A stretch of 64,000 nt of DNA, taken from NCBI GenBank assembly GCA_022885665.1, contig JAGQDJ010000121.1, forward strand, positions 1 to 64,000, in the 5' to 3' direction. Both the position numbers and the translations under genes were made by a program. The number at the start of each line of letters is the position of its first letter. Position 1 is the first letter of the stretch. The notes under the pieces are model-generated. The model did no database searches, was not told the origin of the DNA, and saw only the letters and a program-made list of their open reading frames with translations. Origin of the DNA: Triops longicaudatus. Lineage: Eukaryota > Arthropoda > Branchiopoda > Notostraca > Triopsidae. Shown here in pieces: positions 1 through 12,500 of this stretch.

Positions 1-15
1 TTTTTTTACTCGTAG

Positions 16-3000
16 ACACTCAAGTAGCTGAGGAGACCAATGTCACGATTCCCTCACCAGAGCCGGTGCTGCGCACGTTGGTGAGCAGTACTGAAGCTCA
101 AGGGACGTTCGCACAAATCATGCTGGATTCGTTATCAGCTTCGTCTCACTCTCGGTTGGCAGCTGCCTCCCCATATCGCAGCAATATTAGCCGTAAAGTG
201 CACAAGCAAGGAAAGTCGGCCTCCAACAGTTTTACGAACGGTCCTTCCCATGACGACCGCAAACAAGGCCGCGAGCGTGGACGATATAATTCGGCTCGTT
301 ACAGCAATCGTCACCGGCCTAGCGCGGATCCGCGCCCTGCGCCAACTCCCGCACCCCATCCTTCACTCCGACAGCATAACGACTATCCCGACGACAGTAT
401 GTCTAACTATGATTACAATGAAGAGCCACTTGAAATTGAAAACGGAGCACCAGCCCAAGGAGCGTGGTCCGCTAATGGACCGAGGTATCCACAACAAGAA
501 TACCTGTACGATACAGACGCTGTTAAAGATTGGACGCGTGAAACTGATCCTGAAAATGAGACTCCCTATGAAGTCATCGCGTCCCCCCAGCGATGGGCTA
601 ATGGACGTCAAAGAGGGAAACGTGAGAGTAGAAATGCGCGACTTCCACGACCGGGCTTATTGCAGCACCGGGTGGCAAGCAAAGGTGACTTTTTGTTTCT
701 TTTCATTTTTTTAAAAATGTGTATATCTATATTTATTTTACTTTTTATCCTCGAAAGGAGCTCGAGTTTGTGCCTTTTTAGTTGTGGCTATTGCCAAATC
801 CCTTAGTTATCCAACAAGGACAAGCTTGCATGCACTTGGCAACCCCTACGCCATTTAGTGACGCATGTACATACTTGGTTTTTCTCCCTATAATATTTTT
901 CATTACTTTATTTTTCTCTTTTTATATCGAATTATTTCTTCAAGCTTTTTATGTCCCGTTTTTCATGGCAATACCTCAATGACATTGTATTCTAAGATCT
1001 GGCATCGTTTTACACCTTTTGATCTTAATAGGTCTACGCAGTGAAGAAATCTCGGGTTGTTTAATAGCCAGGTCTCGGGTCTTGATTCCAAGGATCAATC
1101 CCTGAACAAGAGCTTGCCAGCTTGGAAGAGAATTTTAGGAATGGTGTTCATTTTTACAATTATCTCACCGTTTAATGAAGATAGCCACTCGTTTGGAAGC
1201 ATTCAGACTCTTTCTTGTCTAATTTGTATATCCTCGTTTTTTGGACGATCTGACGCTGTTCTAAGCATATTTAAAATTAATAAGCAGAGGTGACAGGAAA
1301 CAATTATAATGCGGGGCAAAGTTTTACAAGTGCGAAAATTAATTTACTTTAAATATCAGGGGGCTGTAAAAAATCAACGCCTTAGTGAATAAATCAACTT
1401 ACTATAAGTTATAATGAGCGGACATGAAAAATTACACGAGTAAGACGCATTTTTGGTTTCGCTTTATTGCTGAGAAGTTTTTGTCTTGGTTCTTTTGGAG
1501 AATCTCAATGTAGTAAAGGGGGCTGTGTTATATTTGGCAAAGCGTTTTCATTTTCTTTGTGTCCCTTTGTCGATTACGACTACTGTATAAGGACTATCTA
1601 GTACTTGTCATAATGTAGCTTGTTTTCTTTTATTTTCCGCTTAAAAGAACGAACAAATAGTACTGATAGCTTTCGTTTTTTGGCCAAGTAATTATAATTT
1701 CGGACTGAAAGACAGTTTATGCTGTAAGTGAAAAAGGGAAAACTGACGAGAAGAATAGTTTTCCCAAGTCGGCTGTACTGCGTAATTTATTTTACTGTTA
1801 TGACCCAACATATGCCGAAAGTAAGAGCGGGTAGGGTAAGGAAACGAGCAAAAGATCAGGAAGAGTCGGCTTGAGGAATATTTACGGGATTCTCAGGAAG
1901 TGAGAATCGGAAAGACTGCAGGTACTCCGCTCTTCTTCATTTCGTTGGATATACTATCGACCCAGTGGAGTTTGGGGGTTGCTGGTCTTTTGCGCTTTGT
2001 CCTGATTTTCGGCCTGGGACCCGTCCAAACAAATTAATCTTGGATCAGCTTGACGAGTACACCAGTTCGTAAAGAATATGCTGCGCTTTGAGCTTAGGTA
2101 AAAAGATGGATGGTAGATACTGAAAGCAAAAGCTGCCAGTTAATCTCGGCTTTCCTAAATTGGTTAAGGCTGAAAAAAAAAGAAAGGCGAAGTTTTGGTC
2201 TTACTCATTTCCTAGCGTTCGCCTTAAAAGGCCAAGCGAAAGGAGAGCGTTCACGCTTGGGTGAAAAGCTTTTTTTCTGCTTCATTTTGCATTCTGCTGT
2301 CGGCTGCCACTTTCTAATTAATTTTCTATCAAAATAAAGCCATGATATGGAAGAAAACGCCATGAGCCAACGAATGTGTGCTGAACTCTGTATAGTCAGC
2401 TTTTGACCAATATCCTGCATATTTTTCTTTTGTGTCATGTAGCTATTCGCTAAAGATGTCTGTATTTCTTTTGTCTGTATTTTTTTCTTTTGCAAGCACC
2501 ATTTGCATTGCTTATCACTTGAAAAGAAAAAAAAACTTCTTTAAAAAACGAATTACACGTTAGTAAAGCAGTATTATTCTAAAATTCGTCTTGAGACGCT
2601 CAGCTGTAATAAAGAAGAATTATTTGTTTTTCCCATTTCTGCAGCGATTTGGATGCCGGCACTTAACGATCAGCACATCGACCGTTCGGGCGCATTGGAC
2701 GTGATCGTAGCTACGCAATGGGCTTGGCCAATTTCCGCCCACAATCTAAGTCAGCAATTACAGGATTGTCTATCTCAGCTTAATGTATTAGCCAGTGAAG
2801 GGAAAGAAAATCGTCGCTCTGCCTTGATAAAGAGTTTTTTGGAATGTCTAAATTATCCAAACGCAAACAAAGCACAGGCTGTATCAGAAAGTCGAAGAAA
2901 CCAAGACTCGTCGGTATGGCTACGGCCTTTGGTGCTAACCCAAGGGTGGCTGAAAATCGAACGCTACAGACTCAGATGTCGCTGCCATGCAGAACCATTA

Positions 3001-3096
3001 CATAGTGGACGGGCGTGTGCGCGTATAGGGACTGGTCAGCAGCAACGTTGGCCTTCTTCGACAGCCAGTGAAGGTTATTACACCTCATGGCGGTAA
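16..3096 (+). CDS. Two 3' exons of an unidentified gene (5' end outside window)
   Basis: I do not recognise this protein. Exon a runs 16-684: a pyrimidine tract ending in TAG at 13-15 looks like an acceptor, and AAAG|gtgact after 684 is a donor in phase 1. Exon b runs 2645-3096, after the strong acceptor tttctgcag, and only the frame that continues exon a stays open across it, to a TAA at 3094-3096. Exon a encodes about 220 residues of hydrophilic, low-complexity sequence rich in Ser, Arg, Pro and Asn, with several basic clusters (RKVHK, GRQRGKR). Exon b adds about 150 residues including a short CRCHAEPLHSGRAC stretch. No membrane segment or known domain is visible. A second donor-like site (TCG|gtatgg, near 2912) could end exon b earlier, so the C-terminus is uncertain. 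The exon a/b junction is well supported; the gene's identity is not. Confidence 0.5.
685..2644 (+). other. Intron of the unidentified left-edge gene
   Basis: AT-rich stretch between donor 685 and acceptor 2644, with a thymine-rich 5' part. Open frames here are short and lack coding character. I see no transposon, RNA gene or other element. Confidence 0.45.
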
Positions 3097-6029
3097 TATA
3101 AACCGTGCAAGAGAAAAAAAAAAGATAAAATGTCACTAAATAATTTGTGACTTCTACACTTTGTCCATATGGTCACTTGTCTCGCGCAGTGTTTTTTCAT
3201 TGTAAAGAAAATGCATAGCTTATCAACAATAATCTAGACAATCGTCATTGTTGGTTTTGTGGGTTGGCGTAAAAGTCCTGTGTTCTACTTCATCAATGTT
3301 AAAAGTTAGAAAAATACAATCCTTATACTGTAAAGCGGCACGCTTGCATAACTTAGTTTTTTCTTGCGCGTTTCGGATAAAAGAAACTAGACTATGCCCT
3401 TTTAGCGTCTCACGCTCCATTGATTTTGCCCTCAAGAACGCGAGACATGAGGAAACCACTGTTGATGCTAAGATATAAGCAAGCTATGGAGCATCGCTTA
3501 GAAGTGATTTTGTTAACTTTATCCTTGTACAAAAATGGTGAATCATTACATAAATGTACACAATCGGGTTTGCTTCCAGCTCCAAAAGAGTAGTATCAAA
3601 ACAATGCATTGTTACTGTAGTATCAAAAGAATGCAATAAAACCCCGCCATAAAGTGAACCTCCTGTAGAACGGCAGAAATTTTTCCACATATCTCAATTT
3701 CATTATATAGACTTGGCCTGTGAAGCCTAATAATATTTGTAAATATCTCCTAGTTTATCTTATTATATAAACTCTGAGACCGAGAAGTAATGAAAGTTTT
3801 TAAGATGTTTTGAATTTGTTTAGCACACTTTAGGTGCAGCTACCTGAATATCTAATTTATCGTTCCTTATTTTAAAAATTATTGCAATAACTTATCAATT
3901 TAAAAAAGAGTATTTGTGCTCGGTTTCCGATAGAATGTAATTATTTATTACCATCCTTACTTGTGAAAAATGTGCACCCCTAATTTGTCAACAAATTTTG
4001 CCACATCGTCTCCATTAGCAAAAGCACCAACGTTATTTTCAACGGTGCAACAACATCAGTGTTAATTAGTACATGCTCAGTGGGCATGCGCCGTTATAAC
4101 AGATCAGCGGAGTTCCTTTATGCAGCGCAAATATTTAGTGAAGTTTTCAAATTTTGCGAATATATAAACAGTATTCCATGTATTCCCTTATAACTAAATG
4201 CTGCTCAAAATTTTATTTGGTACCTGAAAGGTTATGTTATTCCAACTTTCTTCAGTTAGCTTCGAGATGATATTCTCACAATGAAATATTAGTAGCTCAA
4301 GGGGAAAAAGTCAGAAGTTGAGGAAATTTTCCATTCTTTCTTACTATGGCGATTGGCAGGAGACGTCGCATTTCTCATCTCATTTATTTTTCTCTCTTAG
4401 ACTATCTGAGAGTAGAGTTCCACGAAAGTTGACCGAGGATCAGTGCCAACTTCGTAATAGCTATTTAAGAAAAAATTTGCAGTAATACTCAAGTGAATGT
4501 TGAACCTTGCGAGTCCTTTCATTAGCATAGTTTAGCCTATTAGTGTTAATAGTTTTGTATGACAATTTGTAATCTCCGCTAATGTCTTGTACTGCATAAG
4601 GGTTAAACACTCGAAGTCAGTTAAGTCATGAAGACTCACTTTCGTACAACACTTTAGTTACAAGCTTTGTGTGATTTTATTGTAAGATGACGACAAAAAC
4701 CCGCGGAAGTGACAAGGTATACTGTATAGACAAAGTGAAGATATATACATGTCTTGTTGGTTTAAAAAACGTATTTTGCTTACAAGAAAAGTAATTTACT
4801 GTAGAAATCTAAAGCTGGGGCGGTGGCAAAGGTTAGATGAGACAAATAGTCATTCTTGACAACATTTAATCGATAATTGCGTTGTGTTGGTGGGGAAATG
4901 GATGATGCCGCCCCTCGCTGTAATGTAGAGCTCGGTTTGGGCTGCTTTTTATCGATAAGGGGAGGTAAAATACTTACGTATGTGTTATCTAACAAGGCTA
5001 GAGTTGAAACTGGCTTGGTTTTCTGCCAAGTGTATTCTAAAATCCCGGGTTTTGTTCAGAACCTTGTTAGTGTTTTCAATCGTTGCTCGTACGATTCCTT
5101 GATGCTTGGTCGTGGCTAAATTCCTCAATCACCAAACTTACTTTAGGTTCTGGCTCTAATTTCTGCACGCTTTTCCACTTGTGGCTAATGTTTTTCTTGG
5201 AGTTGGAGGCAGATGGATAAATATATAAAGGTCGTGCTCCAGTTTAGGAAGTGAACAGGAGCGCTAGTAAAGCGTGGCGAAGCTGAATGCCGACCACCGT
5301 TGTCATTAGCTTGACTTTATGTCGTTGAGCAAGGCCGTAATCTAGAATACATGTGAAGCAGCCCAAAGACTCTGCAGAAAACTATTAGCCATGGTAATTT
5401 ATTTTTCTGTGTCGTTTTTTTGTGATACCGGAATTTCGCATTGTAAGATTATTCTGGTTTCTGGTGGAAGAAAAATGTGCTAAATTAGTACTGTTTCATT
5501 TTCACAAGAATGTTTTTAGAAAAGTGAACTCCGTATTGAGACACATATCAGTCTGAACTAGAAGCACGATCTTTCCATTGATCCTTCATTACAACGCAAA
5601 CCTGTTTTTCAAATAATCCTTTCAAACAGCTGGCACTCGAAACACTGGTGGATGAATAGATGCACATATGGCACCAGCACATAAATAAAAAAAATACTTC
5701 TGCAAGATTTGCATATCTGGAACGTAAAATAACCCGTGACATTTGGGACACACAGTGCCTCCTCTTTCGGCAGTTTATTTTTATTATGTAAGTAAGTTTT
5801 CTAGTGAAGCTGTTATTCATAGGAGCGGAAAAAGTCAACTTGTTAATACATGTACGTGAATACTCAACGGATATTACCCTTTACCGTTTCACGTTAATGT
5901 AAATTCTCCACCTTCTTCCCTCGTTTCTTCACGTAATTTATACAAAAATAGTGTTCATAGAAACATAGTGTTTCCAAACACCAAAAAAACATAGTGTTCG
6001 CTGGTGTCACTTTAAGGCTTAATGTTTGT

Positions 6030-6051
6030 AAAAAAATAAATAAATAAAAAA
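6030..6051. repeat. (AAAT)n simple repeat
   Basis: Runs of A with repeated AAAT units; ordinary low-complexity DNA. Confidence 0.8.
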
Positions 6052-6137
6052 GTTAGAATTGAAGCATTTTTTTTATAAAACCTTAAAGCCATTTTGTATT
6101 TATTTGCATAGCTTTACACATAAGCATAAGCATACGC

Positions 6138-6177
6138 AAAAAAATAAATAAATAAATGAATAAAATAAATAAAAAAG
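6138..6177. repeat. (AAAT)n simple repeat, second copy
   Basis: An imperfect AAAT array of about 40 nt lying 90 nt after the first one, in the 3' flank of SPR. Confidence 0.8.
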
Positions 6178-6204
6178 ACAGGTTTTCAGGGTGAGAAATT
6201 TGCT

Positions 6205-6210
6205 TTTATT
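6205..6210 (-). terminator. Candidate SPR polyadenylation signal
   Basis: TTTATT on the plus strand reads AATAAA on the minus strand, about 380 nt past the SPR stop codon. Position and strand fit a 3' UTR end; cleavage is not shown. Confidence 0.45.
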
Positions 6211-6546
6211 GGTATTCCAGTAACGAAACAAGGAGACAGTTCTATACCAAACGAGTCAATCAAGTGCCAAATTTTGTTTAGCAAAAAACATCGTGGGCTC
6301 AAATCCGATGCTTCTGCTTTCCATTTTTAACCGCTTTATGATGTTGTGGAAGAAAACATGGCACTAGGTCAAGCAACACTTGGTATACATAAGGGAAAGT
6401 ATCAGGTAGAGTCATGAAAAACAATATTTCCTTAGTAGTAGAGAACTCATGGTCACTGGGAAACAAGCAACAATATGCGATCTTCCGTTCGATATACGGT
6501 TAGCGATTCACTGAGTTTTCCAACGCTTCCGTTTGGCGTGGTTAGA

Positions 6547-6577
6547 TTTTTTTTTTTTTTTTTGGGGGGGGGGGGGG
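6547..6577. repeat. T17-G14 homopolymer tract
   Basis: 17 T followed by 14 G, starting 14 nt beyond the SPR stop codon in the direction of transcription. The SPR mRNA would carry a C-run then an A-run right after its coding region. Such tracts are length-polymorphic and prone to sequencing error. Confidence 0.85.
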
Positions 6578-6591
6578 ACTTATTTGTTTTG

Positions 6592-9500
6592 TCAGACGCC
6601 CGTTTCTTGTTGAATGTGTGATGAAGTTACGGTACGAACTCCGTTGTCAACGGCAGTGTACCGAGAACTTCCATTGTTGTGGCCACCCCTTGCCGTAGTA
6701 GCCGGACCACCTCCAGTGGTAGCTCCTCCAACTCCCCGCCGACTGTGACTTGCGCTAGCTCCTCGAATAAAAAGTTCTTGGAACGTTTCGCGGAATTGGC
6801 GCGACATGCCGCAATAAATAGCAAAGTTAATAGGGTAGGAAAGGCTGATAAAGAAATTGGTGAACAGGATAAGGACGTTGGCTACATCGTAGTTCAGAAC
6901 GTCGAGCGAAAGACTTGTGTGGATGATGTGTAAGATCGTGACAATGGCTAAGGGAATCTCCACAGCGAGAAAAACGGTTACGACGACAATGAGCATCAAT
7001 GTGGTGCAGTTCGAGTCCCGTTGTTTACGACATTCGCTACTTCTTGGTTTCTTAGCACTGAGGCTATTTTGGAAAAGTTCTTGGCGCTTCCTTTGGACGC
7101 GACGTAAAGCACCGAATAAGAGGACGTTTAGGACCACTAAGGAAATGCAGGGCACTAGGTGAACAAACATGACTCGAAACCAATAATAGCAATTGTAATA
7201 GCCGTTGAGGGTGAACAATTCTTCCACCCAAGCAGCAGTTTCCCGTGTACACGTTGTAGTTGAACCGTTGTTCCAGGGTATTTCTACCAATTGATACTCC
7301 TGTTGGAAAAAAAGAGTAGAAAAGTTATACAAGCGTTTGAAACTTTACAAAACAAACAAAAAAAAAAACATCAAGGTTTCTGCTCGCAGGTTGTTTTAAC
7401 TTCAATTTGTATTAAGTACAGGGGTACCCCGTTTAACGAACATAATCCGTTCCTGGACGGCGTTCGGTGTAAGAAGCGTTCTTTATAAAAAATGCTATTT
7501 CTCATAAGATTCAATGGGAATCCTATTAATCCTTTCCTGATTCCAGACCGAAACCTGAAAAAGTTGATTAAAAATAGGGGAAAAAATACTAAAAATATAC
7601 TGACTGTCAAAGTATATATTTCAAACATGTAATAATCAGTTTTATTCAATTAATTGCTTTCGAGACTACTCAAGGTTACACAAATCTTCGATCTTTTTGC
7701 CTCTTACATATTAGCCTTGGGTTTCAAGTCCGGCATTGATTTGAAGAATTCGTCTAACGTGGCTTGCTTTGTTTCTTCCTTAATACGATTTTGGAGAAGT
7801 GCAAGACATTGTTATTGAATATGTCTACGCACCTGTTTGCTTCAACCTGATCTGGATGCCACATTTTTGCTTTACCACTGTATTGTGTATTCTTGTAGCA
7901 ATGCCAGTGCGTCATACGATCTGTTTCTGCTTTACTTTGAATAATTTCTATCACTCAGCTTTTTATTCTTACATGTGAGAACTAGAAACGCAAAAAATAC
8001 TAAACTCGACATATTAAAATAGAGACGAGACTAACCAAGATGTTTTCTTGCCTAAAGGAGGGTGATCGAATTCTACCCGTGTCAATATTTTTCAAAACCC
8101 CGTGTACAAATAGTTGGGAGAATAATTAGATAATATATTAGAGAGTGAGGCACGCGCGTTAGTTTGTGTATTAGTAAAAATGTCGGCTAAATTAAACGTT
8201 AAGAAGGAAGCAAAAGAGGGTCTCGCGTTTTAGTTGAGATTATCGACTAGCTTTGTTTGAGAAAGTCCCGTAGGTTGAGTCCCCGTTACGAAACCGTTGG
8301 ATACACTTTAGTTTTATTGTTTGCCATGTGCCACACTAATATACGATTATTAACTTGCACAGTTTTATGTGTGACTTTTATGTTTGTATACTTGCCTACA
8401 TTGTGTGGTCAAACCCCAAAGGGAAGAAAATAATTACAGTCGATACAATTGACTCAAGCTACTGCTTCTAAATAGAAGGCTTCGTTCTAAATAGAAGTCC
8501 CTGAATCACCCACGTAACCAGAGGAGGTTGGAGTGTTAACTACCTCCTCCCCCATACGAAATTTTTATTTTGTAATGAGTAGATAGGGGAAACCTCAAGT
8601 GTCCCAAACAATTGCGTAAAACTCCCCCCTCTCCTCGAACCAAAATCCTGGGTACGGCCATTGCTTGAGCTATTCTAACGTGCTTTGCTTTAAGTATCCG
8701 AACAGTGTAATCAAAATTTGAGCGGAATTGCTTTAGTGCAGTACTTGAAATTATTACCAAAGGAAAATTGTGATTGGTTAGTAAGGGAAATTGTGATTTT
8801 TGCTTGACGGCAGCACAAGAGTCTTGTGAAGAAAGGAAACGTGAGACTTCTGGGTAAAAGATTATCATTATCAAAACTTTGCTGAGTCACCTTCTTACTT
8901 TACACCTCATAATGGTAAAATTGAAGGGAATGCTGTCACCAAGCTCAACTTGAGTTCGAGGTCCGTTTTAGTAAAAATACTTCGGGTTAGCAATACTAAC
9001 CCGGAGTATTTTTACTTACTGTAAAGGTAATGCTCGCTCCAGTAAAGAAACTAACCTCTTTTATGCTCACAACTTCGCGGAAGCTTACAACTTCATTGAT
9101 GCTAATAGTTTCCCTCAATACTTCGCTTTTTTTGCTTGACATATCAGGTAATCTTCCTAAACTTTCTCTTGTGATTCACTCAGGAGCGTTGAAAAATAAA
9201 ATGCTCCAGTGGCAAGTGGTGTTATGTTATTGAGAAGTAAATGGGACGGGAAAACGGATGTATTGTATAGTATGTATAGTACTGTGGTGAGCAGCTAAAA
9301 TTTTATCGAGTAAACCACAGAAGTCTGATTAGGCCTCTTTAGGCTCATTTACCTTCATTAAGAAGGTGAAGGGACTCGAACCAATCACAAGCAAGGTGAG
9401 AGGTAGACCGCGCGCTTTTAAAAGTATAGAACTTCACTAATGCTCAAATGGCACGTTTTGAACTGGAGAAGAGTGTCCGTAGGTTGACTTTTGCAAGTGA

Positions 9501-12500
9501 CGGCTGAGCGCTTCTTTTACATTTTGTGACCAATCGCTTTGAATTTCAAAGCATTACCACTAGGTCTGAACTATTTTGAGTTTGAATACTGTAGCAAAAA
9601 TCATTTGAGAAAAAGTAATGCTGATAATTGGAATACATTAATTTCTTTGCATGGCCCCAAAGTATTGGAAAGAGAAAATAAAAAAGAGAATAAATTTTAA
9701 ATATTTGAAGTTTTATTTAATAAACACTTTTCATATGATATTAGCTACCAGTTCATAAAAAAATGTTTTCACCCCAAAGTTCTAATTGGAAACATCAAAA
9801 CTGTATTTTCACAAAGACTTATGCTAACAGTTATTCTTGTGTAGCCGTATTTTCTTCTCTATTAAAAACAGAAACGCTTATCCTCCCCTACATCGAAAGG
9901 CCCCAAAACACAGTGGAAAAGTTGTATGCTTTTGAAGTGCGCGGTCTGCCTTGCAAGCGATTGGTTCGAGTCCCTTCACTTTAGTGAAGGTAAATCAGCC
10001 TCAAGAGGCCTAATTAGACTTATGTGGTTTACTCGGTAAGCTTCTATCTGCTCATCACAGTACGTTGTGGAAGTGTGTAGAATAGGCTTCTTCCCTTTAT
10101 CATTTTTTTTTCTGGGAAATACTGCAAAACAGTTACAGTACAGTCGTTACCGAAAGATCCTGAAATGAGCATAGCGCTTGCTGTGATGCACCCACCCTTG
10201 TGCTCTGACAGACCACTCGTATAATCTAAGTCTGCTTAATGGTGTCTTTGCATAAAATTTTGTCACAAGTTACACTAAGTGATGGGAAAGATTCTCTCTG
10301 ACTCAAGCGATTCTAGTTTCTTTTATCAAACAAACTTTTGACTGATAACGACAAAAAATGAACAGAATGAGTACGGGGAGCCATTAGGCTACCCATCGAT
10401 TTTCTTTAAATATCAATATAGTCCAAAACTGTTGTACGCGTCACATTTTTCTGGTCGTTCGACAAACGGAAGGAAACAGTAGCCGCTTTTTCCCTCTTTG
10501 GATGTCATTTGGTCGTTGGTGCCTTGGCTATAGAGCTAACAATGGCTGTCTAAGAAAAAAGGACAATAATGTTCAGCGTTGAAGGTGATTAAGAATTTGG
10601 GGTACTTTAGTGTACTGCCATAAGGAAAGTACTGTAGAAGCCAAACCACAAAGGCCTAATTAAGCTTCTGACGCTGACTTGCTTTCATTAAGCGTGGTAA
10701 AGACTCGAACCAATAAAAGTACAACAAGTATGAAGTAAAGGAAATTGAGAAGCCTCCAACAAAACTTCTGCATGTAGGCGTAATTCAAAATAAAGGTACG
10801 AGAGAATGTTATTGTTCGGGAAAGGGTACAAAAACAACTAATGACATAGAGTTCAGTGAAAATGAGCTGGAGTATGTTAAAATTAAGAGCACATTTCTAC
10901 TCTTATATAGAACGCGGATATTGACGACATGCCGTGGCTTTTTTAAGTTTTCTAATATTCAAAGGAATTATTAGAAGAAATAAGTGAATATCGTAGTATT
11001 TGGTACGAAACTCGCTGTAATGTGGTCGCCCTTCGAAAAAACGAGAGTGCAATAGACGAGGTCGTACCCATGTGAGTTGCGAGGTTCTCCTTTCCCCCGA
11101 AAATTTTAATTTATAATATGGAAGTAAGAACGATCTGAAATGTAAAAAAAAAGAAATGCATACGAAAACGGACCCCGCAATCTCTAAAATCTCCTCCAGA
11201 CCAAAAATTCTCTCTGCGGCTTTTGTAATATATGTCCGCGAAGGTAGCGATTAACGAATTTGGTCCGACTGAATTGTGAAACTTGTGCATAATTGGCTTG
11301 AAAAATGATTACTCTACTTCAAGTGTGAGTATAGTAGTAATGAACGGGGATGCGATAAAAATGCTGCAGAGCAATCTACACTGTTGAAAATATTAGGCAT
11401 TTTGCAATGAATCCAGTATTAAGTGGTAAAAAATAATAAAGAAGAGCCTTTAACTTCCCTGTCTCTCTCTCTTAAGTAGCTGGTGCTCTAAATTGGCAAG
11501 TTTCTTCAGTCTTTACGAATCTGAAGCGGCTTTAAGAGGTCGTTTATAAAACTAGGTCTACATTTCTCACGTGTCAACGTTGCATTCTCTGGATTTATTG
11601 ACACAAGTTAGGCGTACTACATCTTACAAACTTTCTTGCTTTGCAAAACATTAATTATTTGAATATTTCCTTCGGTTACTGAAACGTTAGAACTTGGTGA
11701 TTTGCGGCCAGAATACGAGCACTTTGCTACACTAAAGTGTTTCCTTTCTCACGCTTGACAGGGAGTCAGTAGTTACATTTGTCGATCGGTTGCCTTGTAA
11801 AACACTAGCACGTCGCCGTACAGAAACCTTTTTCGGCTGTTATTGTTTTTGCGGTGCGGCTTTGATTTGTTCCTTTTCTTTTCCTACCATGTTTCCGAGA
11901 GGAAGATGTTCAAGATTAAGTTTCACTACAAAGAGAGAAAGAAAAGCTATTACTCTGGGGTAAAAACTACGCAGTAATAGCAGACCGCAAAAAAGGGACA
12001 AAACAGTCTTGACGCTTTCACGGACATTCCAGATATCACTTTTACTGTCATCACTACACTAAAGAATGGAGATCACTACTACTTTAAAAAGTTCCTCCCA
12101 CCGAAACTTTAGAAACCACAGGGGTAATTCTTCCGTTTTCTCCTTACAATTAGCAGTCGAACGTAATTCGGAAACATTTCTTACACTTCTGTCGACTTTG
12201 ACCTTTCCTCACGTACGAGTTTCCCCCTCAAATGAAACTACAGAGAAAACCAACGAACTGAACTTTCTCTAAAGGATCCAAGTCATTTATACCGATTTAG
12301 TACTAAAAATGCAAAAAAAGACTTCCTTGTACTTTTGCCTCAAAGTCAGATGACTTACACCGAGTGTAAGTAAACTCAAGACCAGTAATAGACTTAAGCC
12401 TACACTATTGAGTATTAAAAATAATAATAAAAAAAGAAACTTTGTACTCCTCTTTTATTTCAAGCATTCGCATACTTCCGCAATATCGTTTAGAGGTTAA

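Larger units (their letters stand above)
3097..6204. other. Intergenic DNA between left-edge gene and SPR
   Basis: About 3.1 kb of AT-rich sequence without convincing exons. AATAAA at 3635-3640 could serve the upstream plus-strand gene but is about 540 nt past its stop codon. Simple AAAT repeats occur near 6.03 and 6.14 kb. Nothing else is recognisable. Confidence 0.5.

Noticed and set aside
9935..9985. A functional tRNA gene (anticodon TGC) on the plus strand
   Set aside because: The T-arm is good but the anticodon stem pairs poorly, no A-box or acceptor stem forms, and the unit recurs in inverted copies, so it is a repeat-borne relic.
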